A stretch of 64,000 nt of DNA from Pseudomonas putida (GTDB lineage: Bacteria; Pseudomonadota; Gammaproteobacteria; Pseudomonadales; Pseudomonadaceae): positions 1,555,501 to 1,619,500 of the forward strand of contig CP047152.1 in the NCBI GenBank assembly GCA_041879295.1. The letters run 5' to 3'. The notes beneath the pieces were generated by a model, which saw only the letters and a list, made by a program, of their open reading frames with translations, was not told the DNA's origin and ran no database searches. Both the position numbers and the translations under genes were made by a program. This document shows positions 8,865-19,838 of the stretch, in pieces. Position 1 is the stretch's first letter, and every line of letters starts with the position of its first letter.

Positions 8865-9119
8865 TCAGCCGTTAGAGCAGCCGTTCCCCATCACACGGTA
8901 TTCGAGAATGTGTCTCTGGCCCTTGGAGTCTTCATAGGTCATGCGGGCTGGCACGACTTCGCACACATTGGGCACTTCGCTCATGGAGATGACGCGGGCG
9001 ATGTCCAGGTGCTGCGAGTAACTGTACTGTTCAACCGGAATCTGCTCGGCATCTTTTGCTTCACCGGCCATCGCCGCGCCGCAAAGACTGCCAAGTACCA
9101 ATACCAGTAAAGCTTTCAT
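8865..9119 (-). CDS. DUF2790 family secreted small protein
   Basis: This 84-residue protein has a clear signal peptide (MKALLVLVLGSLCGAAMAGEA, cleavage expected after AMA). The mature part carries the DUF2790 pattern: YSYSQHLDIARVISMSEVPNVCEVVPARMTYEDSKG..LEYRVMGNGC, with two cysteines that may pair in the periplasm. DUF2790 proteins are small, often multi-copy in Pseudomonas, and of unknown function; some respond to metals by report, which I cannot confirm here. It is a monocistronic gene convergent with phhR. Confidence 0.85.
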   Translation of the reverse strand: MKALLVLVLGSLCGAAMAGEAKDAEQIPVEQYSYSQHLDIARVISMSEVPNVCEVVPARMTYEDSKGQRHILEYRVMGNGCSNG

Positions 9120-9516
9120 TTTCTATTTACCTGTCTAAGGTCGTGAGGGGGCACGCGGCGCTTATGGCGCCACGAGTACAGCGAGTTTTAACTATCGGGA
9201 TTAGAGGGAGATTAACGCTTGCCTTCGTGGGGGCTGTTACCAGTTGTTAATCGCCTAGCCGTTGCTGGCGAGATGAATTTTATGGCGGTGGCCAATGCTG
9301 AAACAGTGGGTGTTTTGATAAAGTGTTTTGACAGAATCTGTAACAATCCTGTGCCAAAGCCCCTCGTTTTTCTCCGAAGGGGCTGTAATGCCCGCGCCAG
9401 AGCGCTTTGCCGGAACGGGAGTACCAAATTACTACCAACGTCGAATGGCTTTTGTCGCTCTGGTACAGTTACAAACGGTTCCATACAAAAACAACTATTA
9501 CACCGAGGTAACACAG
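9120..9516. other. Intergenic region and acsA leader
   Basis: These 397 bases hold no supported gene. A hairpin AGCCCCT (9358-9364) / AGGGGCT (9378-9384) lies in what is probably the acsA 5' leader or promoter region. The stretch just before acsA is A/C-rich. No convincing -35/-10 or sigma-54 element could be placed. An in-frame start at 9328 for acsA adds 63 residues unlike the family and is rejected. Confidence 0.5.
9487..9494 (+). promoter_or_regulatory. Candidate Crc/Hfq CA motif upstream of acsA
   Basis: AAAAACAA matches AANAANAA and lies 23-30 bases before the acsA start, just upstream of the ribosome site (GAGGT). Acetate use is a typical catabolite-repressed function. Inferred from sequence only. 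Confidence 0.4.
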
Positions 9517-11478
<1,962 letters not shown>

Positions 11479-11505
11479 CCCCTCCCCGGCAATACCCCCT
11501 GTAGG

Positions 11506-11584
11506 AGCGGGCTTGCCCGCGAATGCGTCAGTTCAGGCTAAGCTGTACCCTGACCTCACGCATTCGCGGGCAAGCCCGCTTTTT
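11506..11584. repeat. REP doublet forming a long hairpin downstream of acsA
   Basis: AGCGGGCTTGCCCGCGAATG.. (from 11506) and its inverted copy ..CATTCGCGGGCAAGCCCGCT (to 11580), followed by TTTT, make arms of about 23 bp. This is a putida-type REP pair (REPIN-like) which, with the T tract, probably terminates acsA. Confidence 0.8.
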
Positions 11585-12013
11585 CATTGTTACCCGACAA
11601 TCATCGGTAACTGTTCTGTCACCGGCCCCGCACAGGTTCGGGGCGCGAGGAAACAATTCCGGCCCGTTTCGGTGCGTCGGGGTCGCCATTTTGTGCATCG
11701 CGGCACGCTACACTTGCCGTCGTACAAGGCTTTGCCAATAATAGGCCCAGGAATTGCTAGGTCTATAGGTTCTATTTCTTGCGCCATTGCATATTCTGCA
11801 CTGGCTGTCAACATCGCCCGCGGCGGTTTCAGGCGCTTCTATAAGTAGTTGTCGCTTTGAAGAAATATCGACTACCGGGCTGTCGTTAAAATGCCACTCA
11901 CTCGCTCGTGGTATGCGGCCTTGGTCGAACCCTGCGCGGCTCGCGTTGTACTCATTCGCATATCGGGCAGCCGTTACCTGCCTTGTATTGCCCCGTACCG
12001 ATGGAGTTACCTG
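11585..12013. other. Long leader/promoter region of the aot operon
   Basis: This 429-base stretch has no credible gene; the open frames lack ribosome sites and family features. It should contain the promoter of the arginine transport operon. The only motif I can support is an ArgR-like half-site (next entry). The ATG at 12014 is preceded by GGAG and opens a proper signal peptide, so in-frame starts from 11891 are excluded. Confidence 0.5.
11850..11865 (+). promoter_or_regulatory. Candidate ArgR half-site upstream of aotJ
   Basis: TGTCGC-N8-AA matches the half-site described for Pseudomonas (AraC-type) ArgR. A weaker TGTCGT follows at 11881-11886. ArgR controlling the aot-argR operon would be autoregulation, as known in P. 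aeruginosa. Only one strong half-site is seen, so confidence is moderate. Confidence 0.4.
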
Positions 12014-12799
12014 ATGAAGAAGCTCGCACTGCTTGGCGCCCTGGCGCTGTCTGTGTTTTCCCTGGTATCGCAGGCTGATGAAAAACCGCTGAAAATCGGT
12101 ATCGAAGCTGCTTACCCACCCTTCGCCTTCAAGCAACCTGACGGCAGCATTGCCGGCTTTGACTACGATATCGGCAACGCCCTGTGCGAAGAGATGAAAA
12201 CCAAGTGCACCTGGGTTGAACAGGAATTCGACGGCCTGATCCCGGCGCTGAAAGTGCGCAAGATCGACGCCATCCTGTCGTCCATGTCGATCACCGATGA
12301 CCGCAAGAAGTCGGTCGACTTCACCAAGCGCTACTACCTGACTCCGGCGCGCCTGGTCATGAAGGACGGCACCACTGTCAGCGATAGCCTTGACGAACTG
12401 AAAGGCAAGAAGATCGGCGTGCAGCGCGGCTCCATTCACGACCGCTTCGCCAAGGAAGTGCTGGGTGCCAAAGGTGCCACCGTGGTGCCTTACGGTACCC
12501 AGAACGAAATCTACCTGGACGTCGCAGCTGGCCGCCTCGACGGCACCGTGGCTGATGCCACCCTGCTGGAAGACGGCTTCCTCAAGACGGACGCTGGCAA
12601 GGGGTTCGCGTTCGTAGGCCCTGCCTTCACCGACGCCAAGTACTTCGGTGACGGTATCGGTATCGCCGTACGCAAGGGTGACAAGGCCAATGTCGACCGC
12701 ATCAACGCGGCTATCGACGCCATCCGTGCCAACGGCAAGTACAAAGAAATCGAGAGCAAGTACTTCAATTTCGACATCTACGGTCCAGACTCGAAGTAA
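12014..12799 (+). CDS. aotJ: Periplasmic basic amino acid-binding protein (AotJ/HisJ/ArgT family)
   Basis: This 261-residue protein has a Sec signal peptide ([21 protein letters not shown], then DEKPLKIG). The mature start [30 protein letters not shown] is the classic family 3 solute-binding signature. It captures arginine/ornithine (possibly lysine or histidine) in the periplasm for the AotQM permease. First gene of aotJQMP-argR. A hairpin with a T run separates it from aotQ, allowing an excess of binding protein over membrane components. Exact ligand is inferred from position next to argR and the AST genes. Confidence 0.92.
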   Translation: MKKLALLGALALSVFSLVSQADEKPLKIGIEAAYPPFAFKQPDGSIAGFDYDIGNALCEEMKTKCTWVEQEFDGLIPALKVRKIDAILSSMSITDDRKKSVDFTKRYYLTPARLVMKDGTTVSDSLDELKGKKIGVQRGSIHDRFAKEVLGAKGATVVPYGTQNEIYLDVAAGRLDGTVADATLLEDGFLKTDAGKGFAFVGPAFTDAKYFGDGIGIAVRKGDKANVDRINAAIDAIRANGKYKEIESKYFNFDIYGPDSK

Positions 12800-12820
12800 G
12801 ACGTCGGGTTTCACCTGTGC

Positions 12821-12863
12821 AATGGTGCAAACAGCAGAGGCTCTGGGGTTTGCACCATTTTTC
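12821..12863 (+). terminator. Intra-operon attenuator-type hairpin between aotJ and aotQ
   Basis: AATGGTGCAAAC (12821-12832) pairs perfectly with GTTTGCACCATT (12848-12859) and is followed by TTTC. Such a partial terminator or RNA-stabilising stem after a binding-protein gene is common in ABC operons and would lower aotQMP expression relative to aotJ. Confidence 0.75.
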
Positions 12864-12887
12864 ATTCTCTAGGTCGAGGACCTCATC

Positions 12888-13577
12888 ATGTTGAAAGGCT
12901 ACGGGGCAGTCATCCTCGACGGGGCGTGGCTGACGCTACAGCTCGCCCTGTCGTCGATGGCCCTGGCCATCGTACTCGGCCTGATCGGTGTGGCGCTGCG
13001 TTTGTCGCCAGTGCGCTGGCTGGCCTGGCTGGGCGATCTGTATTCCACGGTGATCCGTGGTATTCCGGACCTGGTCCTGATCCTGCTGATCTTCTACGGC
13101 GGGCAGGACATCATCAACCGGGTGGCGCCGCTGGTCGGTTACGAAGACTACATCGACCTGAACCCGCTGGTTGCGGGTATCGGTACCCTGGGCTTCATTT
13201 TTGGCGCCTACCTCTCGGAGACCTTCCGCGGGGCCTTCCTGGGCATTCCCAAAGGCCAGGCCGAGGCGGGCGTGGCGTATGGCATGAGCCCTCGCCAAGT
13301 GTTCTTCCGCATCCAGGTGCCGCAAATGATTCGCCTGGCCATTCCGGGCTTCACCAACAACTGGCTGGTGCTGACCAAGGCGACTGCGCTGATTTCGGTC
13401 GTCGGCCTGCAGGACATGATGTTCAAGGCCAAGCAGGCGGCTGACGCCACCCGCGAACCCTTCACCTTCTTCCTGGCAGTGGCGGCGCTGTACCTGGTGT
13501 TGACCAGTGTCTCGCTGCTGGCTTTGAAGTATCTGGAGCGCCGCTACTCGGTGGGCGTCAAGGTGGCTGAACTATGA
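12888..13577 (+). CDS. aotQ: Basic amino acid ABC transporter permease AotQ (HisQ-like)
   Basis: This 229-residue inner-membrane protein belongs to the HisMQ permease family. Several hydrophobic helices are visible (LTLQLALSSMALAIVLGLIGVAL; VIRGIPDLVLILLIFYG). The cytoplasmic EAA loop reads EAGVAYGMSPRQVFFRIQVPQ, the docking site for the ATPase. It overlaps aotM by four bases, so the two are translationally coupled and form the heterodimeric channel. Confidence 0.93.
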   Translation: MLKGYGAVILDGAWLTLQLALSSMALAIVLGLIGVALRLSPVRWLAWLGDLYSTVIRGIPDLVLILLIFYGGQDIINRVAPLVGYEDYIDLNPLVAGIGTLGFIFGAYLSETFRGAFLGIPKGQAEAGVAYGMSPRQVFFRIQVPQMIRLAIPGFTNNWLVLTKATALISVVGLQDMMFKAKQAADATREPFTFFLAVAALYLVLTSVSLLALKYLERRYSVGVKVAEL

Positions 13578-14272
13578 TCTTCGACTACAACGTCGTCTGG
13601 GAAGCGCTGCCGATGTACTTCGGCGGCCTGCTGACCACCCTGAAGCTGCTGGCAATTTCGCTTTTCTTCGGCCTGCTGGCAGCCATTCCGCTGGGCCTGA
13701 TGCGGGTATCCAGGCAGCCGGTGGTCAACCTTGCTGCATGGCTGTACACCTACGTCATCCGTGGCACGCCGATGCTGGTGCAGTTGTTCCTGATCTACTA
13801 CGGCCTGGCCCAGTTCGAGGCGGTGCGCGAGAGTATCTTCTGGCCGTTGCTGTCCAGTGCCACCTTCTGCGCCTGCCTGGCGTTCGGCATCAATACCAGT
13901 GCCTATACCGCCGAAATCATTGCCGGCAGCCTCAAGGCCACGCCGCATGGCGAGATCGAGGCCGCCAAGGCCATGGGCATGTCGCGCATGAAAATGTACC
14001 GCCGCATCCTGCTGCCCTCGGCACTGCGTCGGGCGCTGCCGCAATACAGCAATGAAGTGATCATGATGCTGCAGACCACCAGCCTGGCGTCGATCGTTAC
14101 CCTGATCGACATCACCGGTGCTGCGCGCACGGTCAATGCCCAGTATTACCTGCCTTTCGAGGCCTACATCACGGCGGGCGTGTTCTACCTGTGCCTGACC
14201 TTCATCCTGGTGCGCCTGTTCAAGATGGCCGAACGCCGCTGGCTCGGCTACCTGGCGCCGCGCAAGCACTGA
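13574..14272 (+). CDS. aotM: Basic amino acid ABC transporter permease AotM (HisM-like)
   Basis: This 232-residue HisM-type permease has the EAA loop EIEAAKAMGMSRMKMYRRILLP and the helix-rich pattern of the family (VIRGTPMLVQLFLIYYGLAQF). It pairs with AotQ. In P. aeruginosa an extra gene aotO lies between aotM and aotP; here the ATPase gene follows within about 20 bases, so aotO is absent from this operon. Confidence 0.93.
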   Translation: MIFDYNVVWEALPMYFGGLLTTLKLLAISLFFGLLAAIPLGLMRVSRQPVVNLAAWLYTYVIRGTPMLVQLFLIYYGLAQFEAVRESIFWPLLSSATFCACLAFGINTSAYTAEIIAGSLKATPHGEIEAAKAMGMSRMKMYRRILLPSALRRALPQYSNEVIMMLQTTSLASIVTLIDITGAARTVNAQYYLPFEAYITAGVFYLCLTFILVRLFKMAERRWLGYLAPRKH

Positions 14273-14294
14273 CCGCTTTGTGAGAATCGACAGC

Positions 14295-15059
14295 ATGTAC
14301 AAACTCGAAGTCCAAGACCTGCACAAGCGCTACGGCAGCCACGAAGTGCTCAAGGGTGTGTCGCTGGCGGCCAAGGCCGGCGACGTCATCAGCATCATCG
14401 GCTCCAGCGGTTCGGGCAAGTCGACCTTCCTGCGCTGCATCAACCTGCTGGAGCAGCCGCACGCCGGCAAGATCCTGCTCAACAACGAAGAGCTGAAACT
14501 GGTCGCCGGCAAGGATGGCGCGTTGAAGGCTGCCGACCCGCGTCAATTGCAGCGGATGCGCTCGCGCCTGTCGATGGTGTTCCAGCACTTCAACCTGTGG
14601 TCGCACATGACAGCGCTTGAGAACATCATCGAAGCGCCGGTGCACGTGCTGGGCGTGAACAAGAAGGACGCCCTGGAAAAGGCCGAGCACTACCTGGCCA
14701 AAGTCGGCGTCGCCCACCGCAAGGATGCCTTCCCCGGGCATATGTCGGGTGGTGAGCAACAACGTGTGGCAATTGCCCGCGCGCTGGCCATGGAGCCGGA
14801 GGTCATGCTGTTCGACGAGCCAACCTCGGCGCTCGACCCTGAGCTGGTGGGTGATGTGCTCAAGGTAATGCAGGCGCTGGCCCAGGAGGGGCGGACCATG
14901 GTGGTGGTGACCCATGAAATGGGCTTTGCCCGCGAGGTGTCCAACCAGTTGGTGTTCCTGCACAAGGGCCTGGTGGAAGAAACCGGCTGCCCGCGTGAAG
15001 TGCTGGCCAACCCGCAGTCGGAGCGCCTGAAGCAGTTCCTCTCCGGCAGCCTGAAGTAA
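14295..15059 (+). CDS. aotP: Basic amino acid ABC transporter ATP-binding protein AotP (HisP-like)
   Basis: From ATG 14295 this is a 254-residue ATPase (MYKLEVQDLHKRYGSHEVLKG), matching HisP/AotP length. A GTG five codons earlier (14280) is an alternative. Walker A GSSGSGKST, Q-loop region VFQHFNLWSHM, ABC signature MSGGEQQRVAIARALA, Walker B EVMLFDEPTSALDP and the switch histidine in VVTHEMGFA are all present. It powers arginine/ornithine import through AotQM. Confidence 0.94.
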   Translation: MYKLEVQDLHKRYGSHEVLKGVSLAAKAGDVISIIGSSGSGKSTFLRCINLLEQPHAGKILLNNEELKLVAGKDGALKAADPRQLQRMRSRLSMVFQHFNLWSHMTALENIIEAPVHVLGVNKKDALEKAEHYLAKVGVAHRKDAFPGHMSGGEQQRVAIARALAMEPEVMLFDEPTSALDPELVGDVLKVMQALAQEGRTMVVVTHEMGFAREVSNQLVFLHKGLVEETGCPREVLANPQSERLKQFLSGSLK

Positions 15060-15157
15060 AAGCTGCATTTTTGCACCAGAATAGGGCATGCTGCGCGGCG
15101 AGCGCAGCCTGACCCGGCGCACAGACTCGAACGACCTCAGGTTTCGGACCGTACCCT

Positions 15158-16138
15158 ATGACCACCCAGCGAATCGGTTTTCTCATCTGGCCCAGCACCA
15201 GGCCCTTGACCCTGGCATTGGCCGAGGAAGTGTTGCTGGTGGCGCAGCGGGTGCATCCGGATGTGGTCTACGAGTTGGTCTTCCTGCAGGCCGAGCCTGC
15301 GCAGGAAGGCGCCTGGCGTCTGCCGGGCGAGCCGTGGCTCGGCCGTCTGGAGGGTTGCCACAAGCTATTTCTGCTGGCCGACGAGCCGCCAGCGGCAATG
15401 GGGGCTGCCTTCTCAACGGCGCTCAAGCAGCTGGCGCGCAGTGGCTGCCTGATCGGTGGCCTGTCGGCGGGGGTATATCCGCTGGCAATGTTGGGCCTGC
15501 TCGATGGTTACCGGGCAGCCGTGCACTGGCGCTGGCAGGATGACTTTGCCGAGCGCTTCCCCAAGGTCATCGCCACCAGCCACCTGTTCGACTGGGATCG
15601 CGACCGTCTGACTGCCTGCGGCGGTATGGCTGTGACCGACCTGCTGCTGGCGGTGCTGGCGCGCGATCACGGGGCTGAGCTGGCTGGGGCAGTGTCGGAA
15701 GAGCTGGTGGTGGAGCGCATCCGCGAGGGTGGCGAGCGTCAGCGTATCCCGCTGCAGAACCGCCTGGGTTCGAGTCATCCCAAGCTGACTCAGGCTGTGT
15801 TGCTGATGGAAGCCAACATCGAAGAGCCGCTGACCACCGACGAAATTGCCCAGCATGTGTGCGTATCGCGTCGGCAGTTGGAGCGTATCTTCAAGCAGTA
15901 TCTGAACCGCGTTCCCAGCCAGTACTATCTGGAGTTGCGGTTGAACAAGGCGCGGCAGATGCTGATGCAGACCAGCAAGTCGATCATTCAGATCGGGCTG
16001 TCCTGTGGCTTCTCCTCGGGGCCGCATTTTTCCAGTGCCTACCGTAACTTCTTTGGCGCCACGCCGCGGGAAGACCGTAACCAGCGACGCAGCAGCAGCC
16101 CGTTCGAGTTGAGTTCGGCGCCGGCTGAAAAAGGCTGA
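15158..16138 (+). CDS. argR: ArgR, AraC-family arginine-responsive regulator
   Basis: This 326-residue protein has an N-terminal GATase1/DJ-1-like domain (about 5-190, RIGFLIWPSTRPLTLALAEEV) and two C-terminal AraC helix-turn-helix motifs (TTDEIAQHVCVSRRQLERIFKQY and SIIQIGLSCGFSSGPHFSSAYR). This is the Pseudomonas ArgR type, unrelated to E. coli ArgR. It activates arginine catabolism (aot, aru) and represses arginine biosynthesis when arginine is present. It closes the aot operon and precedes aruC, its expected target. The last codons (ELSSAPAEKG and stop) belong to a 238-bp unit repeated downstream. Confidence 0.94.
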   Translation: MTTQRIGFLIWPSTRPLTLALAEEVLLVAQRVHPDVVYELVFLQAEPAQEGAWRLPGEPWLGRLEGCHKLFLLADEPPAAMGAAFSTALKQLARSGCLIGGLSAGVYPLAMLGLLDGYRAAVHWRWQDDFAERFPKVIATSHLFDWDRDRLTACGGMAVTDLLLAVLARDHGAELAGAVSEELVVERIREGGERQRIPLQNRLGSSHPKLTQAVLLMEANIEEPLTTDEIAQHVCVSRRQLERIFKQYLNRVPSQYYLELRLNKARQMLMQTSKSIIQIGLSCGFSSGPHFSSAYRNFFGATPREDRNQRRSSSPFELSSAPAEKG

Positions 16139-17048
16139 CATTTTGGGTGGGTTCGGGGTGTAGGCCTTGAGGTTGGTGGTGGGGCGCAAATCGAGCGCCG
16201 CCCGCGCGGCGCATCGCGAGCGAAGCTCGCTCCTACATTTGTTGCAACGTGGCCAGGCCTGTGAGGCCATGGTTGTCAGCCTTGTTTGTAAGGCTCAAGC
16301 CATGCACAAAGGCTGGCAACCATGGCGTAACAGGCTCGGCACTGAGTTGAGTTCGGCGCCGGCTGAAAAAGGCTGACATTTTGGGTGGGTTCGGGGTGTA
16401 GGTCTTGAGGTTGGTGGTGGGGCGCAAATCGAGCGCCGCCCGCGCGGCGCATCGCGAGCGAAGCTCGCTCCTACATTTGTTGCAACGTGGCCAGGCCTGT
16501 GAGGCCATGGTTGTCAGCCTTGTTTGTAAGGCTCAAGCCATGCACAAAGGCTGGCAACCATGGCGTAACAGGCTCGGCACTGAGTTGAGTTCGGCGCCGG
16601 CTGAAAAAGGCTGACATTTTGGGTGGGTTCGGGGTGTAGGCCTTGAGGTTGGTGGTGGGGCGCAAATCGAGCGCCGCCCGCGCGGCGCATCGCGAGCGAA
16701 GCTCGCTCCTACATTTGTTGCAACGTGGCCAGGCCTGTGAGGCCATGGTTGTCAGCCTTGTTTGTAAGGCTCAAGCCATGCACAAAGGCTGGCAACCATG
16801 GCGTAACAGGCTCGGCACTGAGTTGAGTTCGGCGCCGGCTGAAAAAGGCTGACATTTTGGGTGGGTTCGGGGTGTAGGTCTTGAGGTTGGTGGTGGGGCG
16901 CAAATCGAGCGCCGCCCGCGCGGCGCATCGCGAGCGAAGCTCGCTCCCACATTTGTTGCAACGTGGCCAGGCCTGTGAGGCCATGGTTGTCAGCCTTGTT
17001 TGTAAGGCTCAAGCCATGCACAAAGGCTGGCAACCATGGCGTAACAGG
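16106..17048. repeat. Four 238-bp tandem repeats beginning inside the argR 3' end
   Basis: The unit starting GAGTTGAGTTCGGCGCCGG recurs at 16106, 16344, 16582 and 16820, an exact 238-bp period with almost no differences. Each copy carries the last ten codons and stop of argR, a spacer, one left REP-like arm (GAGCGCCGCCCGCGCGGCGC..) and an inner hairpin (CCATGGTTG..CAACCATGG). Only the last copy is followed by the inverted right arm. Short spurious frames of 69 codons recur in each unit and are not genes. The array fills the argR/aruC gap. Confidence 0.97.
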
Positions 17049-17116
17049 CCTGGCCACGTTGCAACAAATGTAGGAGCGAGCTTCGCTCGCGATGCGCCGC
17101 GCGGGCGGCGCTCGAT
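16904..17116. repeat. Complete palindromic element (copy A of a structured repeat family)
   Basis: A 73-bp left arm (16904-16976) is matched almost perfectly by an inverted right arm (17044-17116). Between them an inner hairpin (17-bp arms CCATGGTTGTCAGCCTT and AAGGCTGGCAACCATGG) encloses a loop with TTGTTTGTA and GCCATGCAC. The same layout recurs at 48768-48993. It is non-coding and resembles an oversized REPIN. Whether it acts as DNA cruciform or RNA is unknown. Confidence 0.9.
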
Positions 17117-17227
17117 CTCCCCGTCAACACATCAACATCGCCAAACATCCCGCCTCCCTCAATCCTGTGTGAACACCCGTTCACCCAGCCCCCTCTCTCC
17201 CGTACACTGCGCGATTGCGACAGTGTT

Positions 17228-18593
<1,366 letters not shown>

Positions 18594-18610
18594 TCCGCCA
18601 ACGGTCCTTT

Positions 18611-18656
18611 CGCCGGCCTCAGCCCAGCCTCGGCACGAGGCCGAGCCGGGCCGGCG
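18611..18656 (+). other. GC-rich hairpin between aruC and aruF
   Basis: CGCCGGC (18611-18617) pairs with GCCGGCG (18650-18656), and an inner stem GCCTCG-GCA-CGAGGC (18627-18641) competes with or stacks in it. No T tract follows, so it is more likely an RNA stabiliser or a weak pause than a full terminator. It may set the aruC to aruF ratio. Confidence 0.5.
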
Positions 18657-18740
18657 ATACCCGATTCCAGTGCAGGTGCCTGGGTGCCTGCCGTTTTTTC
18701 GTGCCGCTGTGAACGGCCCGTATTCCAAAGGAGTGACACC

Positions 18741-19760
18741 ATGCTGGTGATGCGCCCCGCGCAAATGGCTGATCTGAACGACGTGCAGCGCATGGCTGCA
18801 GACAGCCCCATTGGTGTCACCTCGCTGCCGGACGACACCGCTCGTCTCGGCGACAAGATTGCCGCCTCCGAGACATCCTTCGCCGCCGAGGTCAGCTTCA
18901 ACGGCGAAGAGAGTTATTTTTTCGTGCTCGAAGACAGCGAAACAGGCAAGTTGGCCGGTTGCTCAGCCATCGTCGCTTCGGCCGGCTACTCCGAGCCGTT
19001 CTACAGTTTTCGTAACGAAACATTCGTGCACGCCTCGCGCGAGCTGAAGATACACAACAAGATCCATGTGCTGTCGCTGTGTCACGATCTGACAGGCAAC
19101 AGCCTGCTGACCAGCTTCTATGTAGCACCGGAGCTGGTGAACAGTGGCTGGGCCGAGCTCAATTCGCGCGGCCGACTGCTGTTCATGGCTGCGCACCCGG
19201 AGCGCTTCGCCGATTCGGTGGTAACCGAAATCGTCGGCTTCAGCGACGAGCAGGGTGAATCACCTTTCTGGGACGCCATCGGCCGCAATTTCTTCGACCT
19301 CAACTATGCCGACGCCGAGCGCCTGTGCGGCCTGAAGAGCCGTACCTTTCTCGCCGAGCTGATGCCGCATTACCCGATCTACGTGCCGTTGCTGCCAGAC
19401 CTGGCGCAGGAAGCCATGGGCCAGGTACATCCGCGGGCACAGATCACCTTCGACATACTCATGCGCGAAGGCTTCGAGACCGAGCACTACATCGACATCT
19501 TCGACGGCGGCCCGACCCTGCATGCGCGCACCTCTGGCATCCGCTCGATCGCTCAGAGCCGGGTGGTCCCGGTGAAGATCGAAGAGGCCCCGGTCAAGGG
19601 GGGGCGCCCGTACCTGGTGTGCAACGGCCTGTTGCAGGACTACCGCGCGGTGTTGCTGGACCTGGACTGGGTGCCTGGCAAACCGGTCAGCCTGAGCGTG
19701 GCTGCAGCCGACGCGCTGGGCGTGGGCGAGGGCGCCAGCGTGCGCCTGGTCGCGGTTTGA
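18741..19760 (+). CDS. aruF: Arginine N-succinyltransferase, alpha subunit AruF
   Basis: This 339-residue protein starts MLVMRPAQMADLNDVQRMA at ATG 18741 behind AAAGGAG; an upstream in-frame extension is unsupported. It belongs to the AstA family (acyl-CoA-dependent, GNAT-like fold) and contains the conserved HNKIHVLSLCHDLTGNSLLTSFY and HPRAQITFDILMREGFETEHYIDIFDGGP. It transfers succinyl from succinyl-CoA to arginine, the first AST step. Pseudomonads have two paralogous subunits; AruG follows in the operon. Confidence 0.94.
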   Translation: MLVMRPAQMADLNDVQRMAADSPIGVTSLPDDTARLGDKIAASETSFAAEVSFNGEESYFFVLEDSETGKLAGCSAIVASAGYSEPFYSFRNETFVHASRELKIHNKIHVLSLCHDLTGNSLLTSFYVAPELVNSGWAELNSRGRLLFMAAHPERFADSVVTEIVGFSDEQGESPFWDAIGRNFFDLNYADAERLCGLKSRTFLAELMPHYPIYVPLLPDLAQEAMGQVHPRAQITFDILMREGFETEHYIDIFDGGPTLHARTSGIRSIAQSRVVPVKIEEAPVKGGRPYLVCNGLLQDYRAVLLDLDWVPGKPVSLSVAAADALGVGEGASVRLVAV

Positions 19761-19838
19761 GGTCTGGCAACAGACGTTTCGGGATTGATGCGTTAGCAGT
19801 GTTTTGCGCCGGCCGATGCCGCCGCACAAGGAGATAGC

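Noticed and set aside
11708..12865. 385-codon reverse frame opposite aotJ
   Set aside because: Shadow of aotJ extended through the leader; no family.
16167..16852. Three identical 69-codon frames (MRLVVGRKSSAARAAHRERS..)
   Set aside because: They recur once per 238-bp repeat, arise from the palindromic arms and lack ribosome sites.
16106..17116. CRISPR array
   Set aside because: The repeats are 238 bp, directly contiguous, with no unique spacers and no cas genes nearby.
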